A stretch of DNA of 32,932 bases from Phycisphaerae bacterium (GTDB lineage: Bacteria > Planctomycetota > Phycisphaerae > SM23-33). Numbering within the stretch: position 1 is the stretch's first letter; the number at the start of each line of letters is the position of its first letter. Below the pieces are notes generated by a model. The model had not been told where the DNA came from. It did not search any database and saw only the letters and a program-made list of their open reading frames with translations. The stretch lies in assembly GCA_016782885.1 (NCBI GenBank), contig JADHXQ010000057.1, positions 1-32,932 on the forward strand, written 5' to 3'. A program made the translations under genes and the position numbers. This document shows positions 7,844-14,800 of the stretch, piece after piece.

Positions 7844-8191
7844 TTACCCGCCCGTCGCGCCAAGCCGTACATGCACCTCCATGACTTTCGATCTCAAGCG
7901 GACTTTATCGTCAGACAGGCTGGGTTCCCGATCCTTGATCCGCTTCATGAAGTACTTTTCATTGAAGACCCAAACATTCAGGCTACCAGTAGGGTCGACG
8001 AACCATCCAGGAAAGATGACGACCGGTTGGACGTCAATGTTGGGTACTACCGTCTCGATGATGTCCCTGATTTGTTTGCACAAGAGCTTTTGCCCGAGCG
8101 CTGCCAAGCCGCAAGCGGCGAACAAGATGGAACCCGAAGGAACGTGGAGTCCGACCGCTTGCGGCTTGGCAGTTTTTGCTTCTTGGAACAG
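7844..8191 (-). pseudogene. C-terminal relic of a NERD-type (nuclease-related) protein
   Basis: The frame encodes IDVQPVVIFPGWFVD and then LNVWVFNEKYFMKRI. This VxPVVxFPGW...vWVxN pattern is typical of the C-terminal half of NERD-domain proteins. The frame runs back only to a stop at 8192-8194, and the stretch before it does not show the catalytic N-terminal half, so it is probably a truncated remnant. It is convergent with the VapC45-like gene, with only 76 bases between. An intact NERD gene lies at 12684. This could instead be a short functional protein; no start with a good ribosome site is seen. Confidence 0.45.
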
Positions 8192-8262
8192 TCAGTCAAG
8201 GTTTGAATCCTTGATCCTCGGCGTGTAGTCGACAAAAATAATCAGAAAAATCTGAAAAGCCA

Positions 8263-8291
8263 TTGTTTTTTGCAGGGTTGCGGGATATACT
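8263..8291 (+). promoter_or_regulatory. Candidate promoter with no downstream ORF
   Basis: TTGTTT (8263-8268), a 17-base spacer and TATACT (8286-8291) lie directly upstream of two hairpins and a T-rich tail. No open frame follows in this direction, which suggests an untranslated transcript. Confidence 0.45.
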
Positions 8292-8297
8292 ATAGAT

Positions 8298-8380
8298 GAG
8301 CGAGCGTGGGGCTACCTCTTGGAAGCCCCTTCCGGCCGGCGAGGTCTTCTCCCTCCTTTCCCTCGCCGGCCGGTTTCTTT
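8298..8380 (+). ncRNA. Candidate small RNA, about 80 nt, two hairpins
   Basis: Starting about seven bases after the TATACT box, the predicted transcript has hairpin 1 (GGGGCT 8308-8313 / AGCCCC 8324-8329, loop ACCTCTTGGA). Hairpin 2 has perfect 13-bp arms, CCGGCCGGCGAGG 8332-8344 and CCTCGCCGGCCGG 8361-8373, and is followed by TTTCTTT. The 16-base loop of hairpin 2 is TCTTCTCCCTCCTTTC, and loop 1 also holds CCTCTT. Both are complementary to Shine-Dalgarno sequences, as in C-rich-loop regulatory RNAs of Firmicutes. Promoter, structure and terminator are seen in sequence; the function is inferred. Confidence 0.5.
8332..8380 (+). terminator. Intrinsic terminator-like hairpin
   Basis: A 13-bp perfect GC-rich stem (8332-8344 / 8361-8373) is followed at once by TTTCTTT. 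The loop is unusually long (16 bases) and entirely pyrimidine. It would end the candidate small RNA at 8298. From 8381 to 8769 no gene is apparent on either strand. Confidence 0.65.
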
Positions 8381-8769
8381 ATATATGGGTGCAGGATGTT
8401 TTTGTTGTCACGTAACTCCTGTATTGTCAGGATTATAGCATTGCATCATGTCGGGCTCAATCGCATGTGAGGGTCGACTGGGTACCGTTGCGGTGATTCG
8501 GGGGGCTGTCGTGTGCGAGTGGTTTTGGAGTGTTAACAGGTGCCTGGTCGAGGGAGACAGGAAAATAACGCGAAAAATCAGAATTCTAAGAACAGCCTCG
8601 AATTCTTTGTGCCGATTGTATAACTGAGTCAGCCAGGGGCTTGTGCCCCGAGTTTCCTGTGTGGCCGACAGTGTTTTTTGCGTTTTCCTTTCCGCTGTCG
8701 ACCGATTCGTAAAGCTTGAGTCGTAAGCCGTAAGCGGATGCAGTCGGAGTGGAATACATCCGCAGATGA

Positions 8770-8803
8770 AACGAGCCCACGTGATGCTGCACGTGGGCTC
8801 GTT
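8770..8803 (-). terminator. Perfect 14-bp hairpin downstream of the DUF4159 gene
   Basis: Arms 8770-8783 and 8790-8803 are exact complements (AACGAGCCCACGTG / CACGTGGGCTCGTT) with a six-base loop. Read on the minus strand it is followed by a short TTT-type run (GTTTCATCT). It is the last of three hairpins after the minus-strand gene ending at 8933. Confidence 0.55.
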
Positions 8804-8876
8804 GTATATGTGGTCGTAAGAAAGCCGCGAAACGGCGTGGAACCGGCGTGAAAGGTGATCAGGTGAACAGGAGACC

Positions 8877-8931
8877 GCGGGTGAGTCTGGGACTCACCCG
8901 CTTCTATGTGAGTGACCTTGATGTCACTCAC
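8877..8931 (-). terminator. Two tandem hairpins immediately after the DUF4159 stop codon
   Basis: Stem 8908-8916 / 8923-8931 (GTGAGTGAC / GTCACTCAC) begins one base after the stop codon. Stem 8877-8887 / 8891-8901 (GCGGGTGAGTC / GACTCACCCGC, loop TGG) follows. Both stems share the GTGAGT core. They probably protect or end the minus-strand transcript together with the hairpin at 8770-8803; neither has a clear T-tract. Confidence 0.5.
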
Positions 8932-8932
8932 G

Positions 8933-10465
8933 TCAGTGAGTCATCGCGTATGCAAGTGCGTTGACGCCGATACGTATTGCGTCCGCGTCGGCATATCCGC
9001 GATTATATGCGAATCCCAACTGTTCCCATCCATTGCCCAGCCCCAGCGGCGAATAGATCACGCCTAACTGCCCGTCTATCTTGACACCTTCGAGCGTGGG
9101 TGCGTTCAGGGACGGGGAAGTTGCTTTCACCATGTCGCTGTAGGTGACGGTGCGGACGGCGTATGGCATCTGGTAGACTTGCGAGTCGCCTTCGATGCGG
9201 TCGATTTTGTGCTTGGGCATGGCGCGTTTCAGTTCGCGCCTGAACGCCACATCAAATGCCTTGCGTCCCGCGGCGGAATCCGCTATCAGCATTCCGCCGC
9301 CCATGAGGTATTTTCGCAACTGGACCACTTCGGCATCGGTGAGTTTGAAGTCTCGCAGACCGGTCATATAGAGCACGGGATACTTGAACAATTTGGCGGA
9401 TCCAAGCTCCACGATTTCCCGCTTGAACTGTACCTTGAGCGTCGTGTTCTTGGCGATGTACTTCATCAGGTTTGGCAGGCCGTGATTCGTGGGATCCCAG
9501 TCGCCGTTGTGAACGACCTGTCCGATGACCAGTTGATCTCCGCTGGGCTTACCCTGCTGGTGGTAGATCTTCCCGACGCCCCATGCCCTGGCATATTGCA
9601 TGTTGGCCAGTACGCTGGTGATAATGTTCACGCCGAGCTTTATCGCATCGTCCTGGTGATAGAGCACGCCTCCCTTGATAGGCTTCTTGGCTACATCCCA
9701 ACCGCAGTTCAGGTCGATCGGTGAATAGATAATGGCAGGGCGGCATCCGAGATAGACCGCCTCGATATACGGTTTCATGGCCTGGAACGGTTTGGAATCT
9801 TTTCGGACTCGCATTGTTTTGATCGGGTAGTAGGCGCTGAACAGGGGCGAGTCGGTGTCGATAGCGGCCAGTTGGCGGTTGGGGAAGATACGTTTCATTT
9901 CGCGAATTGCGGTGGTGCGGAATTCCTCCCGCCCGCACTGTGCGTGAATGACCAGCGTCCCGCCGTCGTAGAGGTATCGCTGGAGGCTCAGGATCGTCTC
10001 GTCGGAGAGTTTGGGCATCGGCGTCCAACCGGTGATATACAGAAGGGGAAGGGTCCTGGGGTCCCAGGAAAACTTTTCCAGTTGGACCGGTACGTAACGA
10101 TAGCGAATCTGCAGGCGGCTGTTGGCGTAGCTGATCAGGCGTTCGATATCGATAACCGTAGTCGGAAAGGCGCTTGCCGCGACTCGTTTACCAGCCCTCT
10201 GGACGAACTTCCTCTCCGAGAAGTTGACCATGCCCACCAGGTTGGGAGGTGAGGGTTGCCGTTTGCGCTCGGAGCGCCGCAGAGGAGTCGCCGGTAGCGG
10301 TAGCGGCGGGAGGGATTCAGCGGCCGTGCGACGCTGCGGCTTGGCTTTGGGGTGAGGTTGGGCCTTGGGATTCTGCCAGTCCGCCGCACAGGTCGAGCTC
10401 GCCAAACCACCCAGAATCGATATCGCCAGAAGCAGGACGCACGCCTTGGTCACGGTGGTGTTCAT
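8933..10465 (-). CDS. Exported protein with two tandem DUF4159 domains
   Basis: A 510-residue protein with a Sec signal peptide (residues 1-28, ending SSTCAA) and a basic Pro-rich linker. It then has two similar DUF4159 domains. Each has a strand reading PLLYITGW or PVLYMTGL, then LSDETILSLQRYLYDGGTLVIHA or LTDAEVVQLRKYLMGGGMLIAD, then an IIYSPIDLNCGW or VIYSPLGLGNGW motif and a terminal DAIxxGVN helix. The fold is flavodoxin/GATase-like and the family function is unknown. The ATG at 10465 is chosen because AAGGA lies eight bases upstream and the signal peptide starts there. It lies 202 bases downstream of the TPR lipoprotein gene on the same strand. Confidence 0.85.
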   Translation of the reverse strand: MNTTVTKACVLLLAISILGGLASSTCAADWQNPKAQPHPKAKPQRRTAAESLPPLPLPATPLRRSERKRQPSPPNLVGMVNFSERKFVQRAGKRVAASAFPTTVIDIERLISYANSRLQIRYRYVPVQLEKFSWDPRTLPLLYITGWTPMPKLSDETILSLQRYLYDGGTLVIHAQCGREEFRTTAIREMKRIFPNRQLAAIDTDSPLFSAYYPIKTMRVRKDSKPFQAMKPYIEAVYLGCRPAIIYSPIDLNCGWDVAKKPIKGGVLYHQDDAIKLGVNIITSVLANMQYARAWGVGKIYHQQGKPSGDQLVIGQVVHNGDWDPTNHGLPNLMKYIAKNTTLKVQFKREIVELGSAKLFKYPVLYMTGLRDFKLTDAEVVQLRKYLMGGGMLIADSAAGRKAFDVAFRRELKRAMPKHKIDRIEGDSQVYQMPYAVRTVTYSDMVKATSPSLNAPTLEGVKIDGQLGVIYSPLGLGNGWEQLGFAYNRGYADADAIRIGVNALAYAMTH

Positions 10466-10667
10466 AGTGCGATTCCTTTCGGTAGCAATGTGCCTTCGCC
10501 AGCACAAATATCGGACTTCCAGACAGATCGCTACACTATTAAGTATAACGTAAAATGCCCCGAAATCTTCCATTTTTCGCAGAAAAAGAGCCCGCGCGGT
10601 ATCGCGAAAACCCCCGATCACCATCCTCAGACCGCCGCGCTGACCCGCGCGGTGTCGGTTGGGCGGA

Positions 10668-11678
10668 TCAGTCTTTCTGTCCGCCCTCGGTCAGTTCGGT
10701 GATTCTCCGGCTGGCGAACGTGCGGTTGCTGAGGTCTTCGAATTCGTATTTCAGTACGTCCTGGTAGAGTTCCATCGCTTTTTCGCGGTTCTGGAGGCGG
10801 TAGTCCCACACTACGGCCGCCTGGAACCTCGCTCCAATCTGGATGCGCGGGTCCCACTTCCAGGCTCGCTGATACCACATGACGGCCCGAACGTTTTCGT
10901 TGAAGTATTCCCGGTAAATGTGCCCGATATAAAACGCCGCCAGCGGGCTTCTCGTGCTCGTGGGATGCTGCTCGGTGATCGTCAGGAACAACCTCAACGC
11001 CTGCCGCTGCTTGTTGTAGTTGGCCAGCAGGGGCAAGGCGCTACCGTTCTTGTAGATCGAAAGGGCCTTGCTGTAAAGCTCTTCAGCCGCAGGTATGACG
11101 TTCACCGGCTTCATGTTCTCCGGAGGCGCCTCGGCGCTGAAGAAATACATATACGTCCGCACCGGATCGAACCGCTCGCGGACCCGTGTGACGAACTTGA
11201 GCTTATCGAGGCTGAGACGCTCGCTGTAGAACTTCTCGAGATCCCTCATTGCCTGATTGTACCCCGCCCTCGCGGTCAGTACGAACTCCACCAGCAGACG
11301 CGGGTCGGCGCTGGTGAGCGATTCGCCTGCGGGGGGGGCTATCTCCGGTATGCCCGTCCACGCGAACCACTGAGCCTCGTCAAGATTGGCGAGCTCCTTA
11401 CCCGACCAGTTGTACCGGTCGGCGTCTCCGATACTATTGCAGTATCCACGCAAAACCGTGAGGCGATAGCGATATTGCACTCGCGCCACTTCGGCCGCAG
11501 TGACCGCCTTGATTTCGAGCGCATCGCCCGGGGTAACCGCAAGGGTGTCTATAACCTTGAGTCCCTGTTTGAATCCTCGGCGGATTGGTGACGGTTTGCT
11601 GTCGCATCCAGCCGCGACCATGCAGGCCGCCAGAACCAGCGACAACACCAATTTACCCGTTTTGACAGTGATATTCAT
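10668..11678 (-). CDS. TPR-type lipoprotein
   Basis: A 336-residue protein with a lipoprotein signal (lipobox VAAGC, Cys25). A helical body follows, and the C-terminal third carries tetratricopeptide-like repeats: SPLAAFYIGHIYREYF...AVMWYQRAWKWDP and AVVWDYRLQNREKAMELYQDVL. Such proteins anchor multiprotein complexes at the periplasmic face of a membrane. AAGGAA precedes the ATG by about eight bases. The stop codon lies inside a small GGCGGA/TCCGCC hairpin (10662-10685), and a CCGCGC/GCGCGG stem is at 10635-10652, so transcription may partly end before the DUF4159 gene. No closer family was recognised. Confidence 0.8.
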   Translation of the reverse strand: MNITVKTGKLVLSLVLAACMVAAGCDSKPSPIRRGFKQGLKVIDTLAVTPGDALEIKAVTAAEVARVQYRYRLTVLRGYCNSIGDADRYNWSGKELANLDEAQWFAWTGIPEIAPPAGESLTSADPRLLVEFVLTARAGYNQAMRDLEKFYSERLSLDKLKFVTRVRERFDPVRTYMYFFSAEAPPENMKPVNVIPAAEELYSKALSIYKNGSALPLLANYNKQRQALRLFLTITEQHPTSTRSPLAAFYIGHIYREYFNENVRAVMWYQRAWKWDPRIQIGARFQAAVVWDYRLQNREKAMELYQDVLKYEFEDLSNRTFASRRITELTEGGQKD

Positions 11679-12123
11679 GGTAAGGGTTCCTTATTAAAGA
11701 CTCCCGAATTTCAGATTGACCATTATCCAGTCGCAAGCAACTACTTGCAAGCTTTTACACAAAATCTCGAACACTTCAACAACTTTCTGCTGCGAGCTAC
11801 TTCCCACCGGTCACAAGGTCGGGGTTTTCTCACGACGCGGTATGTCACAAATGGTTCACGCCAACAAAAGCGCGACTCCCTCGTTTATGCGCCAGATAAT
11901 CCGAATAACCCGAACCAAACAGTCGCGTTCCGGTGGGCGATATTGTCGGTATGCATGCTATAGTAACCGTTTGCCTCCGCCATTCGCGACGAGTACCCGC
12001 CCCAGACCGTTAAATATGGATGTTCACACTTGGCACCCTTTTGGGTTCGTTGTGACACTGACGTCGAGCGGTCAACTATCAGCAAATCCCAGATCAATTA
12101 TGCCGGCCGGCCATTTCATATCG
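11679..12123. other. Intergenic region without a recognisable gene
   Basis: About 445 bases between the divergent TPR lipoprotein and zinc-ribbon genes. Composition is more AT-rich than the flanks. Open frames here are short, lack ribosome sites and encode compositionally unlikely proteins. It presumably carries the promoters for both genes. GGCCGGCC (12104-12111) is palindromic. Confidence 0.5.
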
Positions 12124-12129
12124 TATAAT
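12124..12129 (+). promoter_or_regulatory. Consensus -10 box six bases before a start codon
   Basis: TATAAT (12124-12129) lies six bases upstream of the ATG at 12136. Transcription from it would begin at or within a base or two of the start codon, giving a leaderless mRNA. No good -35 is seen at 16-18 bases. Confidence 0.45.
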
Positions 12130-12135
12130 TCAGTT

Positions 12136-12357
12136 ATGGACGGGGAATTCATTGCACATGAAGGAGCGGTTTTTAAGCGTAAACCCGAAGGCGGGTACCA
12201 GGCGGTTGTATACTGTCCCGGTTGCGGACAGGCGGCCTCCTCCCTGGACGATGTGCTTTGCTTCTATTGTCCCCGCTGTAACTGGCGTTCCAACTTCACG
12301 GGCCAGCAACTGCCCGCCGTCATGAAAAGCCTGCCTGACGCCGGCGAGGACGATTAA
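12136..12357 (+). CDS. Small zinc-ribbon protein
   Basis: A 73-residue protein with two CxxC knuckles, YCPGCG (31-36 region) and YCPRCNW, about 20 residues apart, which form a zinc ribbon. The ends are charged. The role is unknown; candidates are a nucleic-acid-binding or scaffold protein. The start is set at MDGEFIAHEG because the frame upstream to 11716 is low-complexity and non-protein-like, and because the TATAAT box sits directly before this ATG. No Shine-Dalgarno is present, which fits a leaderless message. Confidence 0.7.
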   Translation: MDGEFIAHEGAVFKRKPEGGYQAVVYCPGCGQAASSLDDVLCFYCPRCNWRSNFTGQQLPAVMKSLPDAGEDD

Positions 12358-12372
12358 ATCGCCGCTCGCCCA

Positions 12373-12512
12373 GTAATCAGTAACCAGCTATTAGCTATCA
12401 GTTCTTTCTTTTAACCACGGATGTCACGGATGTATTAATGGCGTAACGGCCACGGCGACGGCTTTTTGCCACGGATGACACGGATAGCACGGATGTGACA
12501 ACCAACGTTTCG
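12373..12512. repeat. Mixed low-complexity repeat block
   Basis: AGTAATCAGTAACCAG and AGCTATTAGCTATCAG units are followed by iterations of CACGGATG(T/A) and AACGGC. This combines the families seen at 136-172, 5329-5441 and 20497-20626. It lies between the zinc-ribbon and NERD genes and is non-coding. Confidence 0.7.
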
Positions 12513-12520
12513 GAACCAGA

Positions 12521-12557
12521 GTCGTAATTTGGAGTGCGGTGACCCGGCACCGCTTTC
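12521..12557. repeat. Dispersed hairpin element, copy 2
   Basis: The same 19-base head as the copy at 6124 (GTCGTAATTTGGAGTGCGG) is followed by the stem GCGGTG 12536-12541 / CACCGC 12548-12553 and a TTT tail. The stem sequence differs from copy 1 while the flanks are conserved. Confidence 0.65.
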
Positions 12558-12683
12558 ACTTGTCGCGGAGCGACGGTTTCGCCGTCAAACCGTACCGTAT
12601 CCCCGGGATCCAGACGATCGCATTCCTTACCGCTTGAGTACCGACCCCAAAGCGTGTATGCTGGATGTCCAAAGGGACATACC

Positions 12684-13661
12684 ATGATCTGCAAAGAGGT
12701 GAATTACAAGCTGGCGATAGATGAATGGTCCGCTCTTATCGATGGAGGTACGCTCTCCAGCGAGAAGACCAAGACCGCCAAAATGCACCTCGCCGGCCTG
12801 AAGGCCGAGAAGAATATGGCGTACTATCTGAAAGCACGCTTCGCCGGCACGCCCGAGCTGCTGGTATTCAATAACCTCAAGTTCGAGCATCTGGACCGGA
12901 CCGCCCAGATCGACCACCTCGTCCTGTCCCGGTGGAGCGCGTATTTCATCGAGACCAAGAGCGTATCAGCGAAGATCAACATTAACGCCAACCTTCAATG
13001 GTCGCGCACGTACAGAAAAGGGAAGTACGACAACTTTGAATCGCCGCTCGAGCAGAGCCGCAGGCACGAACCCTGCCTGTTTGATCTGCTCGAATCCCGC
13101 CTGCCGGATTTCATGGGCAAGATCGTTGGGATGCAGAAAACCTTCTGTAATACAATCGACGTTCAGCATCTGATCGCGGTGTCTGTCGGGGCCACCATCC
13201 AGGGAAAGGGACAGAAAGACGTGAGCGATCACCTCAGGCCGCTGGATCAGATCCCGCAGTTAATCGCCGACAACCACCAGGCCGTTCGCTCAAGCCTTCT
13301 CGGCAGCGCGATCGCCGAAATGCGGGACGCCAAAACCCGCAAACACGACCCAGCCTTCAGCAAGAAGGAACTTGACGCATGCCGCCGACTCCTCCTCGAC
13401 GTAGACATCAGCCAGTCGCCCCTGGAATTTGTCCACGAATTCATAGAATCTCTGCCCGAAAGGCCCGCCGACAAGTCGTCACAATCCCAAATTCCAAATA
13501 CCAAATCCCAAATTGGTGATCCCAAATCAGTTGCCCCGCGATGCCCAAAATGCGACAGCGAAATGGTCCTACGAACGGCCAAACGCGGCGACCGAAAAGG
13601 AAAACAATTCTACGGGTGCAGCCGTTATCCCAAGTGTAGAGAGATGATCAACGTTGATTGA
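12684..13661 (+). CDS. NERD-domain protein with C-terminal topoisomerase-type zinc finger
   Basis: A 325-residue protein. Residues about 40-150 form a NERD (nuclease-related) domain, with a glycine/lysine helix (GLKAEKNMAYYLKARF), the metal-site strand TAQIDHLVLS and the catalytic FIETKS. The C-terminal 45 residues are a four-Cys finger (CPKCDSEMVLRTAKRG...FYGCSRYPKCRE) of the topoisomerase I type that binds DNA. The likely role is in DNA processing or defence; no partner gene is obvious. The start is ATG 12684 with AAAGGG seven to eight bases upstream. The linker between domains is encoded by a repeat tract (13480-13528). Confidence 0.85.
   Translation: MICKEVNYKLAIDEWSALIDGGTLSSEKTKTAKMHLAGLKAEKNMAYYLKARFAGTPELLVFNNLKFEHLDRTAQIDHLVLSRWSAYFIETKSVSAKININANLQWSRTYRKGKYDNFESPLEQSRRHEPCLFDLLESRLPDFMGKIVGMQKTFCNTIDVQHLIAVSVGATIQGKGQKDVSDHLRPLDQIPQLIADNHQAVRSSLLGSAIAEMRDAKTRKHDPAFSKKELDACRRLLLDVDISQSPLEFVHEFIESLPERPADKSSQSQIPNTKSQIGDPKSVAPRCPKCDSEMVLRTAKRGDRKGKQFYGCSRYPKCREMINVD
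13480..13528 (+). repeat. CCCAAAT-type repeat tract inside the NERD gene
   Basis: Iterations of TCCCAAATT and CCAAATACC encode the linker SQSQIPNTKSQIGDPKS between the NERD domain and the zinc finger. The tract is typical of intergenic simple repeats yet keeps the reading frame. Confidence 0.65.
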
Positions 13662-13804
13662 TGGCGGATGCCTGACCGGGCGTTAGGGTACGAGCAACCA
13701 TAGCATGATAAACCATTGAACCACAGGAAATACTAACGAAACTGCTGGCAGGAGATAGATTAGAGTATCATATAATATACACAAGGCGATAAAGAGTGTA
13801 AAAA

Positions 13805-13858
13805 AGTGCGAAATAATACAAAAAAGGTATTGCGTTTTCCATATTTAGTGCGATAATA
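13805..13858 (+). promoter_or_regulatory. Promoter and direct repeats upstream of the MqsR-like gene
   Basis: TTGCGT (13830-13835) and GATAAT (13852-13857), 16 bases apart, form a candidate promoter 14 bases before the ATG. Two near-identical boxes, AGTGCGAAATAATA (13805-13818) and AGTGCGATAATA (13847-13858), begin 42 bases apart, four helical turns, and the second covers the -10. This suits autorepression by the HTH antitoxin. The rest of the 13662-13871 gap is AT-rich and has no gene. Confidence 0.4.
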
Positions 13859-13871
13859 GAGATAGGTTGAG

Positions 13872-14201
13872 ATGAGTAAGAAACCGGCTGATCCAGAAGC
13901 AGTCAAGATTCTCCGCGAACTTGCCGCCCATCCGGGGAACGTTACGACAACGTCAACGGCGAAGTACGACATGATGGGGTTGAATCTTTCTACGGCCGAT
14001 ATTTGCGACACTCTGCTGGAGTGGATCGACGAGTTGAAGGAGGTCAAACAGACGGTCATGCGTGGCAAGGATGCAGGCAGGCCCGCTTACGAGATCAAGC
14101 CGACCCTGCGAGGCGCCTTGTTGTATTGCAAGTTTATCGTGCGTGACATTGATGATCAGAATAAAAAACTCTGCATCATCTCCGCACACGTAGATCACTG
14201 A
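13872..14201 (+). CDS. MqsR-like toxin
   Basis: A 109-residue protein. The segment TSTAKYDMMGLNLSTADICDTLLEW and the closing strands AYEIKPTLRGALLYCKFIV...KKLCIISAH follow the MqsR/RelE-like fold, with the G-LYxKF...lxIISxH pattern of MqsR-family mRNA interferases. The family cleaves mRNA during stress. The identification is by pattern and by the MqsA-like neighbour downstream, since overall similarity to E. coli MqsR is low. The toxin comes before the antitoxin, as in mqsRA. Gap to the next gene is 24 bases. Confidence 0.7.
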   Translation: MSKKPADPEAVKILRELAAHPGNVTTTSTAKYDMMGLNLSTADICDTLLEWIDELKEVKQTVMRGKDAGRPAYEIKPTLRGALLYCKFIVRDIDDQNKKLCIISAHVDH

Positions 14202-14225
14202 GACGAACTGAAAGGAATGCGAACT

Positions 14226-14798
14226 ATGGCCAAAGAGTGTCCAATCTGCGGCGAACTTACGCTTGAACCACGAACCGGCGAGTTCCGCTTCGATCCGCCG
14301 GCGAACATTCCCGGCGGAACGATGGTAATTCAAGACGCCGCTTGGGAAGAGTGCCTCCAATGCGGCGAGCGGCTGCTATCGCCCGAGTTGGACAATGCCC
14401 TGGACGTGGAGCAATACAAGCGAATCGGATTGCTCGGGCCGGATAAAATTAAGGATGCACGCCAGCGCGCCGGACTTACGCAGGCCGAAATGAGCCAGTT
14501 CCTGGGCATTGGCGAAAAGACGTACACCCGCTGGGAATCCGGCAGGTCAATACATAGCAAGTCGAGCGACAACCTGATCCGTCTGGCCGACAGGTATCCA
14601 GAGTTGTTTGTACAGATGGAGGCACAAAGGGACCCTAATCGCGAGAATCTGATAGCAGAGTATTTCAGGGGCCTGGACAAGCCCCGGGAATCGAACACAT
14701 ATGCGATGGCCGCACATGGCGCCGAGTTGGACCCGGCGCTGGCGGGCTTATTGCTTGAACGGCTTCGCCTGATAGCGGAGAACAGAAGGAAAGGGTAA
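14226..14798 (+). CDS. MqsA/YgiT-type zinc-finger HTH antitoxin
   Basis: A 190-residue protein. The N-terminal zinc finger has CPIC (Cys5, Cys8) and CLQC (Cys43, Cys46). An Xre-type helix-turn-helix covers about residues 74-120 (KIKDARQRAGLTQAEMSQFLG...TYTRWESG). This is the MqsA layout, with an extra 60-70 residue C-terminal tail. Start ATG 14226 is preferred over ATG 14217 because AAAGGA abuts the latter. It likely binds the upstream toxin through the zinc domain and the operator through the HTH. The next gene begins two bases after its stop, so all three genes appear to be one operon. Confidence 0.85.
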   Translation: MAKECPICGELTLEPRTGEFRFDPPANIPGGTMVIQDAAWEECLQCGERLLSPELDNALDVEQYKRIGLLGPDKIKDARQRAGLTQAEMSQFLGIGEKTYTRWESGRSIHSKSSDNLIRLADRYPELFVQMEAQRDPNRENLIAEYFRGLDKPRESNTYAMAAHGAELDPALAGLLLERLRLIAENRRKG

Positions 14799-14800
14799 TC

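Noticed and set aside
8197..8213. T-arm-like sequence CAAGGTTTGAATCCTTG suggesting a tRNA
   Set aside because: No matching acceptor stem, anticodon arm or D arm is found 50-60 bases upstream; it is a chance stem.
12412..12512. Short regular repeats that might be a CRISPR array
   Set aside because: The repeat units are 7-10 bases, vary in spacing and have no unique spacers or cas genes nearby.
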